Made by a program: the position numbers and the translations under genes. From contig NZ_SNYO01000002.1 in assembly GCF_004363095.1 (NCBI RefSeq), positions 868,001 to 932,000 on the forward strand: DNA of 64,000 nucleotides, given 5' to 3'. Source of the DNA: Actinomycetospora succinea (lineage in GTDB: Bacteria; Actinomycetota; Actinomycetes; Mycobacteriales; Pseudonocardiaceae). Below, piece after piece: positions 1-8,421 of the stretch. Within the stretch, counting starts at the first letter, position 1. The number at the start of each line of letters is the position of its first letter. A model generated the notes under the pieces. The model was not told the DNA's origin. It made no database searches and saw only the letters and a program-made list of their open reading frames with translations.

Positions 1-397
1 GTGCCGCGCCGCCGTCGGAGCCGTAGACGAGGTGCAGCAGCCCGCCCGGCCGTAGCGCGGTCGCGAGCACCGCGAGCTCGGCGCGCGCCGGGCCGGTCCA
101 GAACGCGTTGACGTTCACCGCGAGCGCGAGGTCGAACGCCCCCGGGTCGGGCTCGAACGCGGCCAGCGAGGTGGCGCACACGAGACCCCGCCCGGCCAGC
201 CGGGCCGCGGTCGCCGCGGTGGCCGTCGCGGAGCGGTCGATGCCGGTGTAGTGCCCGCGCGGCAGGCGGTCGACGAGCAGCGCTGCCGCCACCCCGCGCC
301 CGCACCCCACCTCGAGCACGCGCGCGTCCGGCTCCGGATCGACGAGATCGACGGCGGCGAGGAGCCGGGGCGGGACCGTCATGGCTCGATCCAACAT
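1..397 (-). CDS. class I SAM-dependent methyltransferase, 3' part cut by the window edge
   Basis: The minus strand reads from an ATG at 397 (a second in-frame ATG is at 382) without a stop to the window edge, giving about 132 N-terminal residues. Residues near 27-33 read VLEVGCGRG, the motif I glycine loop that binds S-adenosylmethionine, followed by GIDRS (acidic residue for the ribose) and later LRPGGLL, the usual post-motif III strand. This is a Rossmann-fold methyltransferase; the substrate cannot be told. It is divergent from the phosphotriesterase-like gene, with 66 bp between the starts. The fold is clear; the exact start and function are not. Confidence 0.8.
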   Translation of the reverse strand, partial: MLDRAMTVPPRLLAAVDLVDPEPDARVLEVGCGRGVAAALLVDRLPRGHYTGIDRSATATAATAARLAGRGLVCATSLAAFEPDPGAFDLALAVNVNAFWTGPARAELAVLATALRPGGLLHLVYGSDGGAA

Positions 398-463
398 CGA
401 CCGCACCGTCACCCCATAGAGTGGTCCGGGTCACAGACCAACCCGGAGGCGGAGGTGCGGGGC

Positions 464-1435
464 ATGCCCACGGTGGAGACGGTGCGGGGACCGGTGGACG
501 TCGGCGACCTGGGCACGACGCTGATGCACGAGCACGTCTTCGTGCTGAGCCCGGACGTCATGCAGAACTACGGCGACGAGTACTGGGACGAGGAGGTCCG
601 GGTCGCCGACGCGATCGACAAGCTGCGCCGGCTGCGCGAGCTCGGCGTCACGACGATCGTCGACCCCACCGTCGTCGGGCTCGGGCGCTACATCCCGCGC
701 GTGGCCCGGATCAACGCCGAGGTCGACCTCAACATCGTCGTCGCCACCGGGCTCTACACGTTCGACGAGATCCCGCACTTCCTGCACTACCGCGGACCCG
801 GCACCGTGCTCGGCGGCGACGAGCCGATGACCGAGATGTTCCTCAAGGACATCCGCGAGGGCATCGGTGGCACGGGCGTCAAGGCCGCGTTCCTCAAGGG
901 CGTCGTCGAGGAGCGCGGTCTCACCCCCGACCAGACCCGCATCCAGCACGCCATCGCCGCCACCCACGTCGAGACCGGTGTGCCGATCACCGTCCACACC
1001 AACGCCGCGGCCCAGACCGGGCGGCTCGCGCTCGACCTCTACGAGCAGGCGGGCGTCGACCTCACCAAGGTCGTCGTCGGGCACGCCGGCGACAGCAACG
1101 ACCTCGACTACCTGCGCGAGATCGCCGACCGTGGCGCCACGATCGGCGCCGACCGCTTCGGCATCGACGTCTTCAACCCGACCGACCAGCGGGTGGCCAC
1201 CATCGCCGCGCTGTGCGCCGAGGGCTACGCCGAGAAGATCGTGCTCGCCCACGACGCCTCCTGCTACATCGACTTCTTCTCCGGCGCGAGCCAGGCGACG
1301 AAGGAGCAGATGCTGCCGAACTGGCACTTCGAGCACATCCACCGCGACGTGCTGCCCATGCTGCGCGAGCAGGGCGTCACCGAGGACCAGCTCACGACGA
1401 TGCTGGTGGAGAACCCGCGGCGGTACTTCTCGTGA
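464..1435 (+). CDS. phosphotriesterase-family metal-dependent hydrolase (amidohydrolase superfamily)
   Basis: 323 residues, the usual size of the PTE family. The binuclear metal ligands can be followed: HEH (H22, H24) in LMHEHVF, the likely carbamylated lysine K145 in AAFLKG, H178 in TVHTN, H207 in VVGHAGD and the catalytic aspartate D264 in LAHDAS. Family members hydrolyse phosphotriesters, lactones or N-acyl-homoserine lactones; sequence alone does not separate these. ATG 464 is chosen over upstream codons because GGAGGCGGAGG lies just before it. The stop overlaps the GTG of the acyl-CoA synthetase by 4 nt, so the two are co-translated and the hydrolase may release an acid that the ligase then activates (inference). 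Confidence 0.9.
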   Translation: MPTVETVRGPVDVGDLGTTLMHEHVFVLSPDVMQNYGDEYWDEEVRVADAIDKLRRLRELGVTTIVDPTVVGLGRYIPRVARINAEVDLNIVVATGLYTFDEIPHFLHYRGPGTVLGGDEPMTEMFLKDIREGIGGTGVKAAFLKGVVEERGLTPDQTRIQHAIAATHVETGVPITVHTNAAAQTGRLALDLYEQAGVDLTKVVVGHAGDSNDLDYLREIADRGATIGADRFGIDVFNPTDQRVATIAALCAEGYAEKIVLAHDASCYIDFFSGASQATKEQMLPNWHFEHIHRDVLPMLREQGVTEDQLTTMLVENPRRYFS

Positions 1436-2952
1436 GCCCCACCCCGCTCGAGCGCGGGTCCGCCCCGTTCGACACCTCCGGCATCACCCGCGGCGCCGAC
1501 GGCGTCGCGCGCTACGACCACCTCGCGCCGTCGGTGGTCGCGATGGTGCGGGCGTCGGTGGAGCGCCACCCGGACGTCGAGGCCGTCGTCGAGATCGGTG
1601 GCGAGCGGGTCACCTACGCGCAGCTGTGGGACCGGGCGGCGCGGGTCGCCGGCGGCCTCGTCTCGCAGGGGGTCGGGCGCGGCGACCGGGTGGCCTCGCT
1701 GCTGCCCGCCGGCCTGGACTGGGTGGTCGGGTTCCTCGGCACCCTGCTGGCCGGGGCCGTCGCGGTGCCCGTGAACACGCGGTTCGCGCCGCCGGAGGTG
1801 TCCTACGTCCTCGAGGACAGCGCGGCAGCGGCCGTGCTGCGGCCCGGCGAGGCGCTCCCGGACGGCTACCCCGAGGCCCTCGACGACCTCGTCCCCGGCG
1901 ACCTCGCCGCGATCTTCTACACGAGCGGCACCACCGGGCGGCCCAAGGGCGCGCGGACCACCCACGGCAACTTCCTGTCCAACGTCGAGACCGCGATCCG
2001 CGTCGTCGGGATCGACCGCGCCTCCGGCCCGAGGCTGCGCAACCTCGTGTCGGTGCCGCTGTTCCACGTCACCGGCTGCAACTCCCAGCTGCTCGTCCAG
2101 CTCGGGCTGGGCGGCACCACGGTGGTGCTCCCGGTGTTCGACGGGGCGACGTTCGTGCGGACGATCGTCGACGAGCGCATCGACACGATCGTCAGCGTCC
2201 CGGCGATCTACGGGCTGACGCTGGCGCGCGACGACCTCGGCGTCGACCTGTCGCACGTGCAGCGGGTCTCGTACGGCGGCGCGCCGATCGCGCCCGCGCT
2301 GGTCCGGCGCCTGATGGAACGCCTGCCCCAGGCCCGGCTGGGCAACGGGTTCGGGCTCACCGAGACCTCGTCGATCGCCACGTTCCTGCCGCACGAGTGG
2401 GCGGCGGAGAACGCCGACTCGGTGGGGTTCGCGGCGCCGGTCGTCGACCTCGCGCTCACCGACGTCGACGACGCGGGGGTCGGCGAGCTCCTGATCCGCG
2501 GCCCGAACGTCGTCGACGGCTACTGGGCGGCGCCCGAGGCGACGGCGCGGACGTTCGTCGACGGCTGGCTGCACAGCGGCGACCTCGCGCGCGTCGACGA
2601 CGGCATCGTGCGCATCGTCGACCGCGCCAAGGACGTGATCAACCGGGGCGGGGAGAACGTCTACTCGGTCGAGGTCGAGAACGCGCTGGCCGGCGCGCCG
2701 GGGGTCGCCGACGCGGCGGTCGTCGGCGTCCCGGACGACGTCATGGGCGAGAAGGTCGGCGCGGTGCTGGTGGGGTCGGGGATCGACGTCGGCGCGGTGC
2801 TCAGCTACCTCGACACCCAGATCGCCGACTTCAAGGTCCCGCAGTACGTCGTCGTGTCCGCCGACCCGCTGCCCCGCAACCCGGGCGGCAAACTGCTCAA
2901 GCGGACCCTGCGCGACGGCACCGACTGGGGCGCGCCGGTCCGCGGCCGCTGA
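1432..2952 (+). CDS. class I adenylate-forming enzyme, fatty/aryl acyl-CoA synthetase
   Basis: 506 residues, full length for the family. It shows the P-loop-like YTSGTTGRPKG (A3), NGFGLTETSS (A5), HSGDLARVDDG (A7), INRGGENVYSVEVE (A8) and a C-terminal PRNPGGKLLKR with the catalytic lysine (A10). The enzyme makes an acyl-adenylate from a carboxylic acid and ATP and transfers it to CoA. Start GTG 1432 overlaps the upstream stop (GTGA), so it is coupled to the phosphotriesterase-like hydrolase. The carboxylic acid cannot be predicted. The gene ends directly at a 50-bp palindrome that separates it from the convergent lut operon. Confidence 0.93.
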   Translation: MSPTPLERGSAPFDTSGITRGADGVARYDHLAPSVVAMVRASVERHPDVEAVVEIGGERVTYAQLWDRAARVAGGLVSQGVGRGDRVASLLPAGLDWVVGFLGTLLAGAVAVPVNTRFAPPEVSYVLEDSAAAAVLRPGEALPDGYPEALDDLVPGDLAAIFYTSGTTGRPKGARTTHGNFLSNVETAIRVVGIDRASGPRLRNLVSVPLFHVTGCNSQLLVQLGLGGTTVVLPVFDGATFVRTIVDERIDTIVSVPAIYGLTLARDDLGVDLSHVQRVSYGGAPIAPALVRRLMERLPQARLGNGFGLTETSSIATFLPHEWAAENADSVGFAAPVVDLALTDVDDAGVGELLIRGPNVVDGYWAAPEATARTFVDGWLHSGDLARVDDGIVRIVDRAKDVINRGGENVYSVEVENALAGAPGVADAAVVGVPDDVMGEKVGAVLVGSGIDVGAVLSYLDTQIADFKVPQYVVVSADPLPRNPGGKLLKRTLRDGTDWGAPVRGR

Positions 2953-3002
2953 CCCACGTGCGTGATCTTCTGAGCCATGGCTCAGAAGATCACGCACGTG
3001 GG
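2953..3002. terminator. exact 50-bp palindrome, likely bidirectional terminator
   Basis: The 25 bases from 2953 are repeated exactly as reverse complement up to 3002, with the centre between 2977 and 2978 and no loop bases. It starts at the first base after the acyl-CoA synthetase stop and contains the stop codon of lutC (2990-2992), so it lies between convergent genes, where a terminator acting both ways is expected. No U-tract follows, as is common in high-GC actinobacteria. The arm carries CACGTGCGTGATCT, a core shared with the palindrome at 24462-24511. Confidence 0.75.
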
Positions 3003-3631
3003 GGGACGATGAGGACGACGTCGAGGCGGCGGGGGCCGTGGACGCCCTCGACGCGGTCGAGCTCGATGTCGCTGGTCGCCGAGGGGCCGGAGACGAAGGT
3101 CAGCGGGCCGTCCGGGGCCAGGCGCGCGAGGGCCTCGGGCACCGAGGACACGACGTCGGCGGCCCGGATCACGCACACGTGGTGGTCCGGCACGAGGCTG
3201 ATCGCCCGCCGGCCCTGGTCCGGCGCGAGCGCGTCGAGCACGAACGTGCCGGTGTCCGCGATCGCCACGGCGGCGCCGGTGACGACGGCGTCGAGGCGGT
3301 CGAGGTCGGCGACCGACAGCGGCGGGTCGTCGCGCCGGACCGTCGCCGTCACCTCGCCGAGCCACTCGCCCGGCAACCCCGGCGGGGCGACCACCGACGA
3401 GGACCCCGCGAGCACCGCGGCGATGGCCGCCGGGACACCGTCGAGGTCGCCGACCCGGTGCACCGTCGCCCGGTAGTCGGTCAGCGTCTCGGTCAGGCGC
3501 TCCACGGCCGCCGCCGACCCGGGCGCGTGGACCCCGGTCCGGTGGTAGTCGCGCGGCACGTCCGGCACCGTCGACCCGCCGACGTCTCGGGCGGCGCGCA
3601 GCCGGGCCAGCACCTCCTCACGAGCGCTCAC
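2990..3631 (-). CDS. lutC: LutC/YkgG family lactate utilization protein C
   Basis: 213 residues matching the LUD domain family: MSAREEVLARLRAA at the N-terminus, GAAVAIADTGTFVLD in the middle and a C-terminal LTFVSGPSATSDIE, the typical LutC signature. LutC is one of three subunits of the LutABC iron-sulfur L-lactate dehydrogenase complex that oxidises lactate to pyruvate in the cytoplasm. The ATG at 3631 lies within the end of lutB (14-nt overlap). The stop falls within the 50-bp palindrome, so the gene runs right into its own terminator. Confidence 0.92.
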   Translation of the reverse strand: MSAREEVLARLRAARDVGGSTVPDVPRDYHRTGVHAPGSAAAVERLTETLTDYRATVHRVGDLDGVPAAIAAVLAGSSSVVAPPGLPGEWLGEVTATVRRDDPPLSVADLDRLDAVVTGAAVAIADTGTFVLDALAPDQGRRAISLVPDHHVCVIRAADVVSSVPEALARLAPDGPLTFVSGPSATSDIELDRVEGVHGPRRLDVVLIVPPRA

Positions 3632-5087
3632 GGCGCCCCCACCACTCCCGGAACGTCTCGGCCGGCGGCTCCGGCATGTCGCGCGCGCCGAACCACGCCG
3701 CCGCCCCCGGGCCCGGCACCGACCGGATGCGCCCCGAGCGGCTCAGCAGCCGGCCGAGCTTCACCACGCGCTCGGTCAGCGAGAACCGCCCCGGCGACGC
3801 CATCGCGGCCGCCGCCGCGCGCATCGCGAGGTCCTGCGCCGTCGGCCGCCCGTGCGCCTCGACCGCCGCCGCGCGCTGCTGGACCAGCAGGTGCGGGATG
3901 TCGATGCGCACCGGGCACGCGTCGAAGCACGCCCCGCACAGCGACGACGCGTAGGGCAGCGACGCGTTGACGTCGTCGGGCCCGTCGATGCCCGTGAGCT
4001 GCGGCGACAGCACCGCGCCGATCGGGCCGGGGTAGATCGACCCGTACGCGTGCCCGCCCGTGCGCTCGTAGACCGGGCAGACGTTGAGGCACGCCGAGCA
4101 GCGGATGCAGTGGAGCGCCTGCCGCCCGTCGGGCGAGGCCAGGACGTTCGAGCGGCCGTTGTCGAGCAGCACGAGGTGGAACGTCTGCGGCCCGTCGCCG
4201 GGCGTGACCCCGCTCCACGACGACGTGTACGGGTTCATCCGCTCGCCGGTGGAGCTGCGCGGCAGCAGCTGCAGGAACACCTCGAGGTCCGACCACGTCG
4301 GCACGACCTTCTCGACGCCCATCACCGTGATCAGCGTGTCCGGCAGCGTCAGGCACATCCGCCCGTTGCCCTCGGACTCGACCACGGAGATCGTCCCGGT
4401 GTCGGCGACCGCGAAGTTGACCCCCGAGATGCCGACCCGCGCCGAGAGGAACTTGCGCCGCAGGTGCGCGCGGGCGGCCATCGCGAGGCGACGCGGCTCG
4501 TCGGTGAGGTCCGGGTCCACGTCCGGCATCTCGCGCAGGAAGATGTCGCGGATCTCCGAGCGGTTGCGGTGGATCGCGGGGACGAGGAAGTGCGACGGCT
4601 TGTCGTCGGAGAGCTGGACGATCAGCTCGGCGAGGTCGGTCTCGAGCGCCGCGATCCCCGCCGCCCCGAGCGCCTCGTTGAGCCCGGTCTCCTGCGTCGC
4701 CATCGACTTGACCTTGACGACCTCGTCGGATCCGGTCTCCCGCACCAGGCCGACGACGATCCGGTTGGCCTCCTCGGCGTCGCGCGCCCAGTGCACGACG
4801 CCGCCGCGCGCGGTCACCGACGCCTCGAGCTGCTCGAGCAGCTCCGGCAGCCGGGCCATCACGTCGGCCTTGACGCACTCGCCGGCGCGGCGCAGCTCCT
4901 CCCAGTCGTCGACCTCGCCGACGACGGCGGCGCGCTTGGCCCGGATCGTGCGGGTGGCGTGCCCGAGGTTCTGGCGCAGCTGGGTGTCGGCCAGCGCCCG
5001 GTGCGCGGCGACGGGGAACGGTTCGGTGCCGCGCAGGTGGCCGTGCGGGTCCGACGCGACGGTCGGCATGCCGAGGTCGGTGGTCAC
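3618..5087 (-). CDS. lutB: LutB family iron-sulfur lactate oxidation protein
   Basis: 489 residues from GTG 5087. The N-terminal two thirds is a LUD domain (VKSMATQETGLNEAL, GVNFAVADTGTISVVESEGN) and the C-terminal third holds two ferredoxin-type clusters, CIRCSACLNVCPVYE and CGACFDACPVRID. This is the iron-sulfur electron-transfer subunit of LutABC. GTG 5087 gives a GTGA overlap with the lutA stop; ATG 5069 six codons on is the alternative. The order lutA-lutB-lutC with overlaps of 4 and 14 nt is the standard operon. Confidence 0.93.
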   Translation of the reverse strand: MTTDLGMPTVASDPHGHLRGTEPFPVAAHRALADTQLRQNLGHATRTIRAKRAAVVGEVDDWEELRRAGECVKADVMARLPELLEQLEASVTARGGVVHWARDAEEANRIVVGLVRETGSDEVVKVKSMATQETGLNEALGAAGIAALETDLAELIVQLSDDKPSHFLVPAIHRNRSEIRDIFLREMPDVDPDLTDEPRRLAMAARAHLRRKFLSARVGISGVNFAVADTGTISVVESEGNGRMCLTLPDTLITVMGVEKVVPTWSDLEVFLQLLPRSSTGERMNPYTSSWSGVTPGDGPQTFHLVLLDNGRSNVLASPDGRQALHCIRCSACLNVCPVYERTGGHAYGSIYPGPIGAVLSPQLTGIDGPDDVNASLPYASSLCGACFDACPVRIDIPHLLVQQRAAAVEAHGRPTAQDLAMRAAAAAMASPGRFSLTERVVKLGRLLSRSGRIRSVPGPGAAAWFGARDMPEPPAETFREWWGRRERS

Positions 5088-5830
5088 GCCGGTGCTCCCT
5101 CGGTGGTGGACGCCAGGATCTCCGCCAGGTGCACCGTGCGGACGCCCGAGCGCAGGCGCGAGAGGCCGCCGCCGATGTGCATGAGGCACGACGTGTCCCC
5201 CGCCGTGCACACCTCGGCGTGCGTCGAGAGCACGTTCGCCATCTTGTCCGCGAGCATCGCCGTCGAGGTCTCGGCGTTCTTCACCGCGAACGTCCCGCCG
5301 AAGCCGCAGCACACCTCGGCGTCGGGCAGCTCGGTCAGCGTCAGGCCGCGGACCTCGCGCAGCAGGCGCAGCGGCTTGTCGCCGACGCGCAGCATGCGCA
5401 GCGAGTGGCACGTCGGGTGGTACGTGACGCGGTGCGGGTAGTACGCGCCGACGTCGGTGACGCCGAGGACGTCGACGAGCAGCTCGGAGAGCTCGTAGGT
5501 GCGCCCGGCGAGGTCCTCCGCGGCCTGCGCGAGCTTCTCGTCGCCCCCGCGGCGGGCGACCATCGCGTGCTGGTGGCGCACGCAGCCCACGCACGACCCG
5601 GACGGTGCGACGACGACGTCCGCGGCCCCGGAGAACACGTCGACGTGGTGGCGCACCAGCGGCAGCGCGAGGTCGAGGTAGCCGGTGTTGACGTGCATCT
5701 GGCCGCAGCACGTCTGGTCGGCGGGGAACACGACCTCGTGCCCGAGGCGCTCGAGCAGCAGGACCGTGGCCCGCGGCGCCTGCGGGAACATCGCGTCGCC
5801 CAGGCAGGTGGCGACGAGGGCGATCCTCAA
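5084..5830 (-). CDS. lutA: LutA family (Fe-S)-binding protein with two CCG domains
   Basis: 248 residues. Two cysteine-rich CCG domains are visible, one with CCGQMHVNTG and the other with CCGFGGTFAVKN, each paired with an upstream cysteine (CLGDAMFP; YHPTCHSLR). These bind iron-sulfur clusters in LutA, GlpC and heterodisulfide reductase relatives. The start is TTG at 5830, placed by GAGGAG 5 nt upstream; the reading frame begins MRIALVATCLGD, the usual N-terminus. First gene of lutABC; no LldR/LutR regulator or lactate permease lies next to it, which is a small departure from many lut loci. Confidence 0.93.
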   Translation of the reverse strand: MRIALVATCLGDAMFPQAPRATVLLLERLGHEVVFPADQTCCGQMHVNTGYLDLALPLVRHHVDVFSGAADVVVAPSGSCVGCVRHQHAMVARRGGDEKLAQAAEDLAGRTYELSELLVDVLGVTDVGAYYPHRVTYHPTCHSLRMLRVGDKPLRLLREVRGLTLTELPDAEVCCGFGGTFAVKNAETSTAMLADKMANVLSTHAEVCTAGDTSCLMHIGGGLSRLRSGVRTVHLAEILASTTEGAPA

Positions 5831-5896
5831 GGGACTCCTCGGATCGTGGTGGTGGTGGCCCCCGAGTGTCCCCCGCGCCGTCGGGGCGCCGCTCGG

Positions 5897-8080
5897 TCAG
5901 CGGGCCGGGAAGTCCAGGACCCAGAACTCCGAGCGGCTGGTCACGTAGGCCCGCGAGCCGTCGCGGGAGCCGGCGACGCCGAACGGCTGCTGGCCGACCG
6001 GCACGGTGCCGATGACGTCGTCGCGGCTGTTGATCACCGACACCGTCGTCCCCGGCGCCGCCTCGCTGCCGTAGTTGGTGACGAGCACGTTGCGGCCGTC
6101 GCCGGTCACCGCGACGCCGATGGGCCCGCCGAGCCCCTCGGTGATCGTGGCCGTGACGGTGTCGGTGGCCGTGTCGATGACGCTGACCGACCCCTGCGGG
6201 GCCTGCGCCGTCCCCTGGCTCGCGACGTAGGCGTACCGGCCGTCGGGGCGGAAGGCCACGCTGCGCGGGGTGTCGCCGACCGGAATCGTGCCGGTCACGG
6301 CGTTGGTGGCGGTGTCGACGACGGAGACGGTGTTGCCCACCCCGGTGAGCACGCCCTCGTTCGCGACGTAGAGCTTGCGGCCGTCGGGGGACAGCGCGAG
6401 ACCGCTGGGCCCCTGCCCGACCGGCACGGTCGCCGTGACGCGCGCCCCGGTCAGGTCGACCACCGAGACGGTGCTGCCGGGCGCGGCGTTGGTGCCCTCG
6501 TTCGCGACGTAGGCGATGCGCCCGTCGGGGCTCAGCGCGACACCCGACGGTGCGGGCCCGATCTCGATCTGCGACGTCACCCTGTTCACCGTCGTGTCGA
6601 TGACCGCGAGCGCGGTCCCCGGTGCGGCGTCGGTGCCCCGTTCGCTGACGTAGACCCGCGTCCCGTCGCCGCTGGACACCACGTCGCCGGGGAACGTGCC
6701 GACCGGGACCGAGCCGGTGACCTGGTCGGTCGCGGCGTCGACGACGGCGACCGAGGGCGTCGGCGGGCTGCCGGTGAGGCCGCTGACGAACACCCGCCGC
6801 CCGTCGGGGCTGACCTCGACCCACCGCGGGCTCTGCGCCGGCGGGGCGACGGCCCGGGCCGTCGGCACCGCGCCCGGCGACCAGAGGTCGAACACCGCGT
6901 CGGCCCCGATCGCGCCGCCGGCGACGACGACCAGCGCGGCGAGCCCGACGGCGACCCACCGCCACGGACGGCGCCCGCCCGACGGGGCCTCCAGTGGGGG
7001 CGGGGCCGGGCGGCCGGGGGTCGGCGCCCCGACGCGCGTCGACCCCGGCGGACCCGACCCCGGCGGACCCGACCCCGGCGGACCCGACCCCGGAGGACCC
7101 GACCCGGGTGCCACCGGTCCGGTCCCGTCCGCGGCGGTCCACGCCGTGCTCGGCGGCCCGGACCGGGGCGGCGCGACACCCGGGCCGCCCGCTCCCGCGC
7201 CCAGCACCGAGGTCGCGGCACCCACCGGGGCGGGCCCCGTGCGGGGCCCGCCGAGCGCCGCGACCGTCGCGTCGGCCAGCGCCCCGGGCGTGGGGAACCG
7301 CTGCGACGGGTCCTTGGCCATGCCGGTGGCGACGACGCGGTCGAACACCGCCAGGTCCGGCCGTGACCACGAGGGGGCGGGCACGGGCTGGTGCACGTGC
7401 TGGCCCATGTGCGCGACCGGGTCCGGGCCGGGATAGGGCCGCCCGCCGGTGAGCAGCTCGTAGAGCAGGCACGCCAGCGCGTAGACGTCGCTGCGGAAGG
7501 TCGCCTGGTCCCCGGAGAACAGCTCCGGGGCCATGTACGCCGTGGTGCCCAGCACCGTCCCGGTGCTCGTCAGCTGCGACGCGCCGGGGTTCGCGAGGCG
7601 GGCGATGCCGAAGTCGACCAGGAAGCAGAAGTCGCCGCCGCGCTGCCCGGTCAGCAGCACGTTCGACGGCTTGACGTCGCGGTGCACGAGACCGGCGGCG
7701 TGGGCCGAGTCGAGGGCCTCGGCGATCTGGCTGACGACATCCGCGGCGCGAGCCGGCGGCAGCCCGCCCGGGTGGGCGCGGACGGCGGCCGCGAGGTCGC
7801 CGCCGTCGACCAGACGCATGTCGACGAAGAGACGGCCGTCGATCTCCCCGAAGTCGTGGATCGGGATGACGTGCAGCGAGGACAGCCGCGCGGTCAGCCG
7901 CGCCTCCTGCTGGAACCGCGCCCGGGACTCCGGGTCCGCCGCCACCGCGGCGCCGAGCAGCTTCAGCGCGACGGACCGCTCACGCCGCGTGTCGAAGGCT
8001 TCCCAGACCTCCCCCATCGCACCGCGGCCGAGCAGACGCCGCAGCTCGTACGGGCCGAACACCTCGCCCTCGGCGGCCAC
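5897..8080 (-). CDS. membrane Ser/Thr protein kinase with C-terminal YVTN beta-propeller
   Basis: 727 residues from GTG 8080. Kinase domain at about 10-275: glycine loop LGRGAMGEVW, K40, HRDVKPSN (133-140), DFG (156-158) and GTTAYMAPE. Then a Pro/Gly linker with a GSGPP repeat (about 325-347), one membrane helix (about 374-397) and an outside part of seven YVTN-type blades (SPDGR..YVANEG..VSVVDTAT). The plan is that of a receptor kinase: cytoplasmic kinase, sensor outside, like mycobacterial PknD, which however has an NHL propeller. It is divergent from the LuxR-type regulator. A GTG at 8080 is favoured because the upstream frame is of random composition; no strong ribosome site marks it. Confidence 0.9.
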   Translation of the reverse strand: MAAEGEVFGPYELRRLLGRGAMGEVWEAFDTRRERSVALKLLGAAVAADPESRARFQQEARLTARLSSLHVIPIHDFGEIDGRLFVDMRLVDGGDLAAAVRAHPGGLPPARAADVVSQIAEALDSAHAAGLVHRDVKPSNVLLTGQRGGDFCFLVDFGIARLANPGASQLTSTGTVLGTTAYMAPELFSGDQATFRSDVYALACLLYELLTGGRPYPGPDPVAHMGQHVHQPVPAPSWSRPDLAVFDRVVATGMAKDPSQRFPTPGALADATVAALGGPRTGPAPVGAATSVLGAGAGGPGVAPPRSGPPSTAWTAADGTGPVAPGSGPPGSGPPGSGPPGSGPPGSTRVGAPTPGRPAPPPLEAPSGGRRPWRWVAVGLAALVVVAGGAIGADAVFDLWSPGAVPTARAVAPPAQSPRWVEVSPDGRRVFVSGLTGSPPTPSVAVVDAATDQVTGSVPVGTFPGDVVSSGDGTRVYVSERGTDAAPGTALAVIDTTVNRVTSQIEIGPAPSGVALSPDGRIAYVANEGTNAAPGSTVSVVDLTGARVTATVPVGQGPSGLALSPDGRKLYVANEGVLTGVGNTVSVVDTATNAVTGTIPVGDTPRSVAFRPDGRYAYVASQGTAQAPQGSVSVIDTATDTVTATITEGLGGPIGVAVTGDGRNVLVTNYGSEAAPGTTVSVINSRDDVIGTVPVGQQPFGVAGSRDGSRAYVTSRSEFWVLDFPAR

Positions 8081-8421
8081 CTGATCACACCCCTGTCCGG
8101 TCCGGCGCCCCCCGGGCGATCCGCGCCGAAGGTTAACGCCGTCCCCGGGGCCACGGATCCGTCCCGCGCCGAGCGGAGCCCCGGTCCGCCGCGCCGCCGT
8201 CCGGCCGTGACGGCGCGAGCGGGTCGCACGCCCCACTGGACACTCAGCGCATCGAGGCGAACCCCGTCCGTCACGATCCTCGCTGGTCACGGGCCCGCGC
8301 CACTATCCACTCACGGGCGCCCCGGCCGACCGTGATCCTTGTGGTCCGCGTACCGTCCGTGAACCATACGGAGAACACACGGGCCCGGATGGGCGCCCGG
8401 TTCGAGGAGGGGTACGGCATC
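8081..8421. other. 341-bp divergent intergenic region between kinase and LuxR-type regulator
   Basis: Holds no convincing gene. It must carry the promoters of the kinase (minus) and of the regulator (plus). An imperfect inverted repeat, TCCGTGAACCATACGGA, lies about 8354-8370, upstream of the regulator start, and GAGGAGGGG at 8404-8412 is the regulator's ribosome site. I see no copy of the GTCATGAG..CTACTC repeat found further along the block. Confidence 0.5.

Noticed and set aside
2953-3002. Palindrome as end of an insertion sequence
   Set aside because: No transposase, no target duplication, and the partner copy is also at a convergent gene end; terminator fits better.
867-3476. Plus-strand frame spanning the phosphotriesterase and ligase genes and beyond
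   Set aside because: Arg/Pro/Ser-rich out-of-frame translation crossing the palindrome and the convergent lutC gene.
8332-8421. Upstream extension of the LuxR-type regulator to 8332
   Set aside because: No ribosome site there, while GAGGAGGGG stands 9 nt before ATG 8422, and the extra 30 residues do not resemble the family start.
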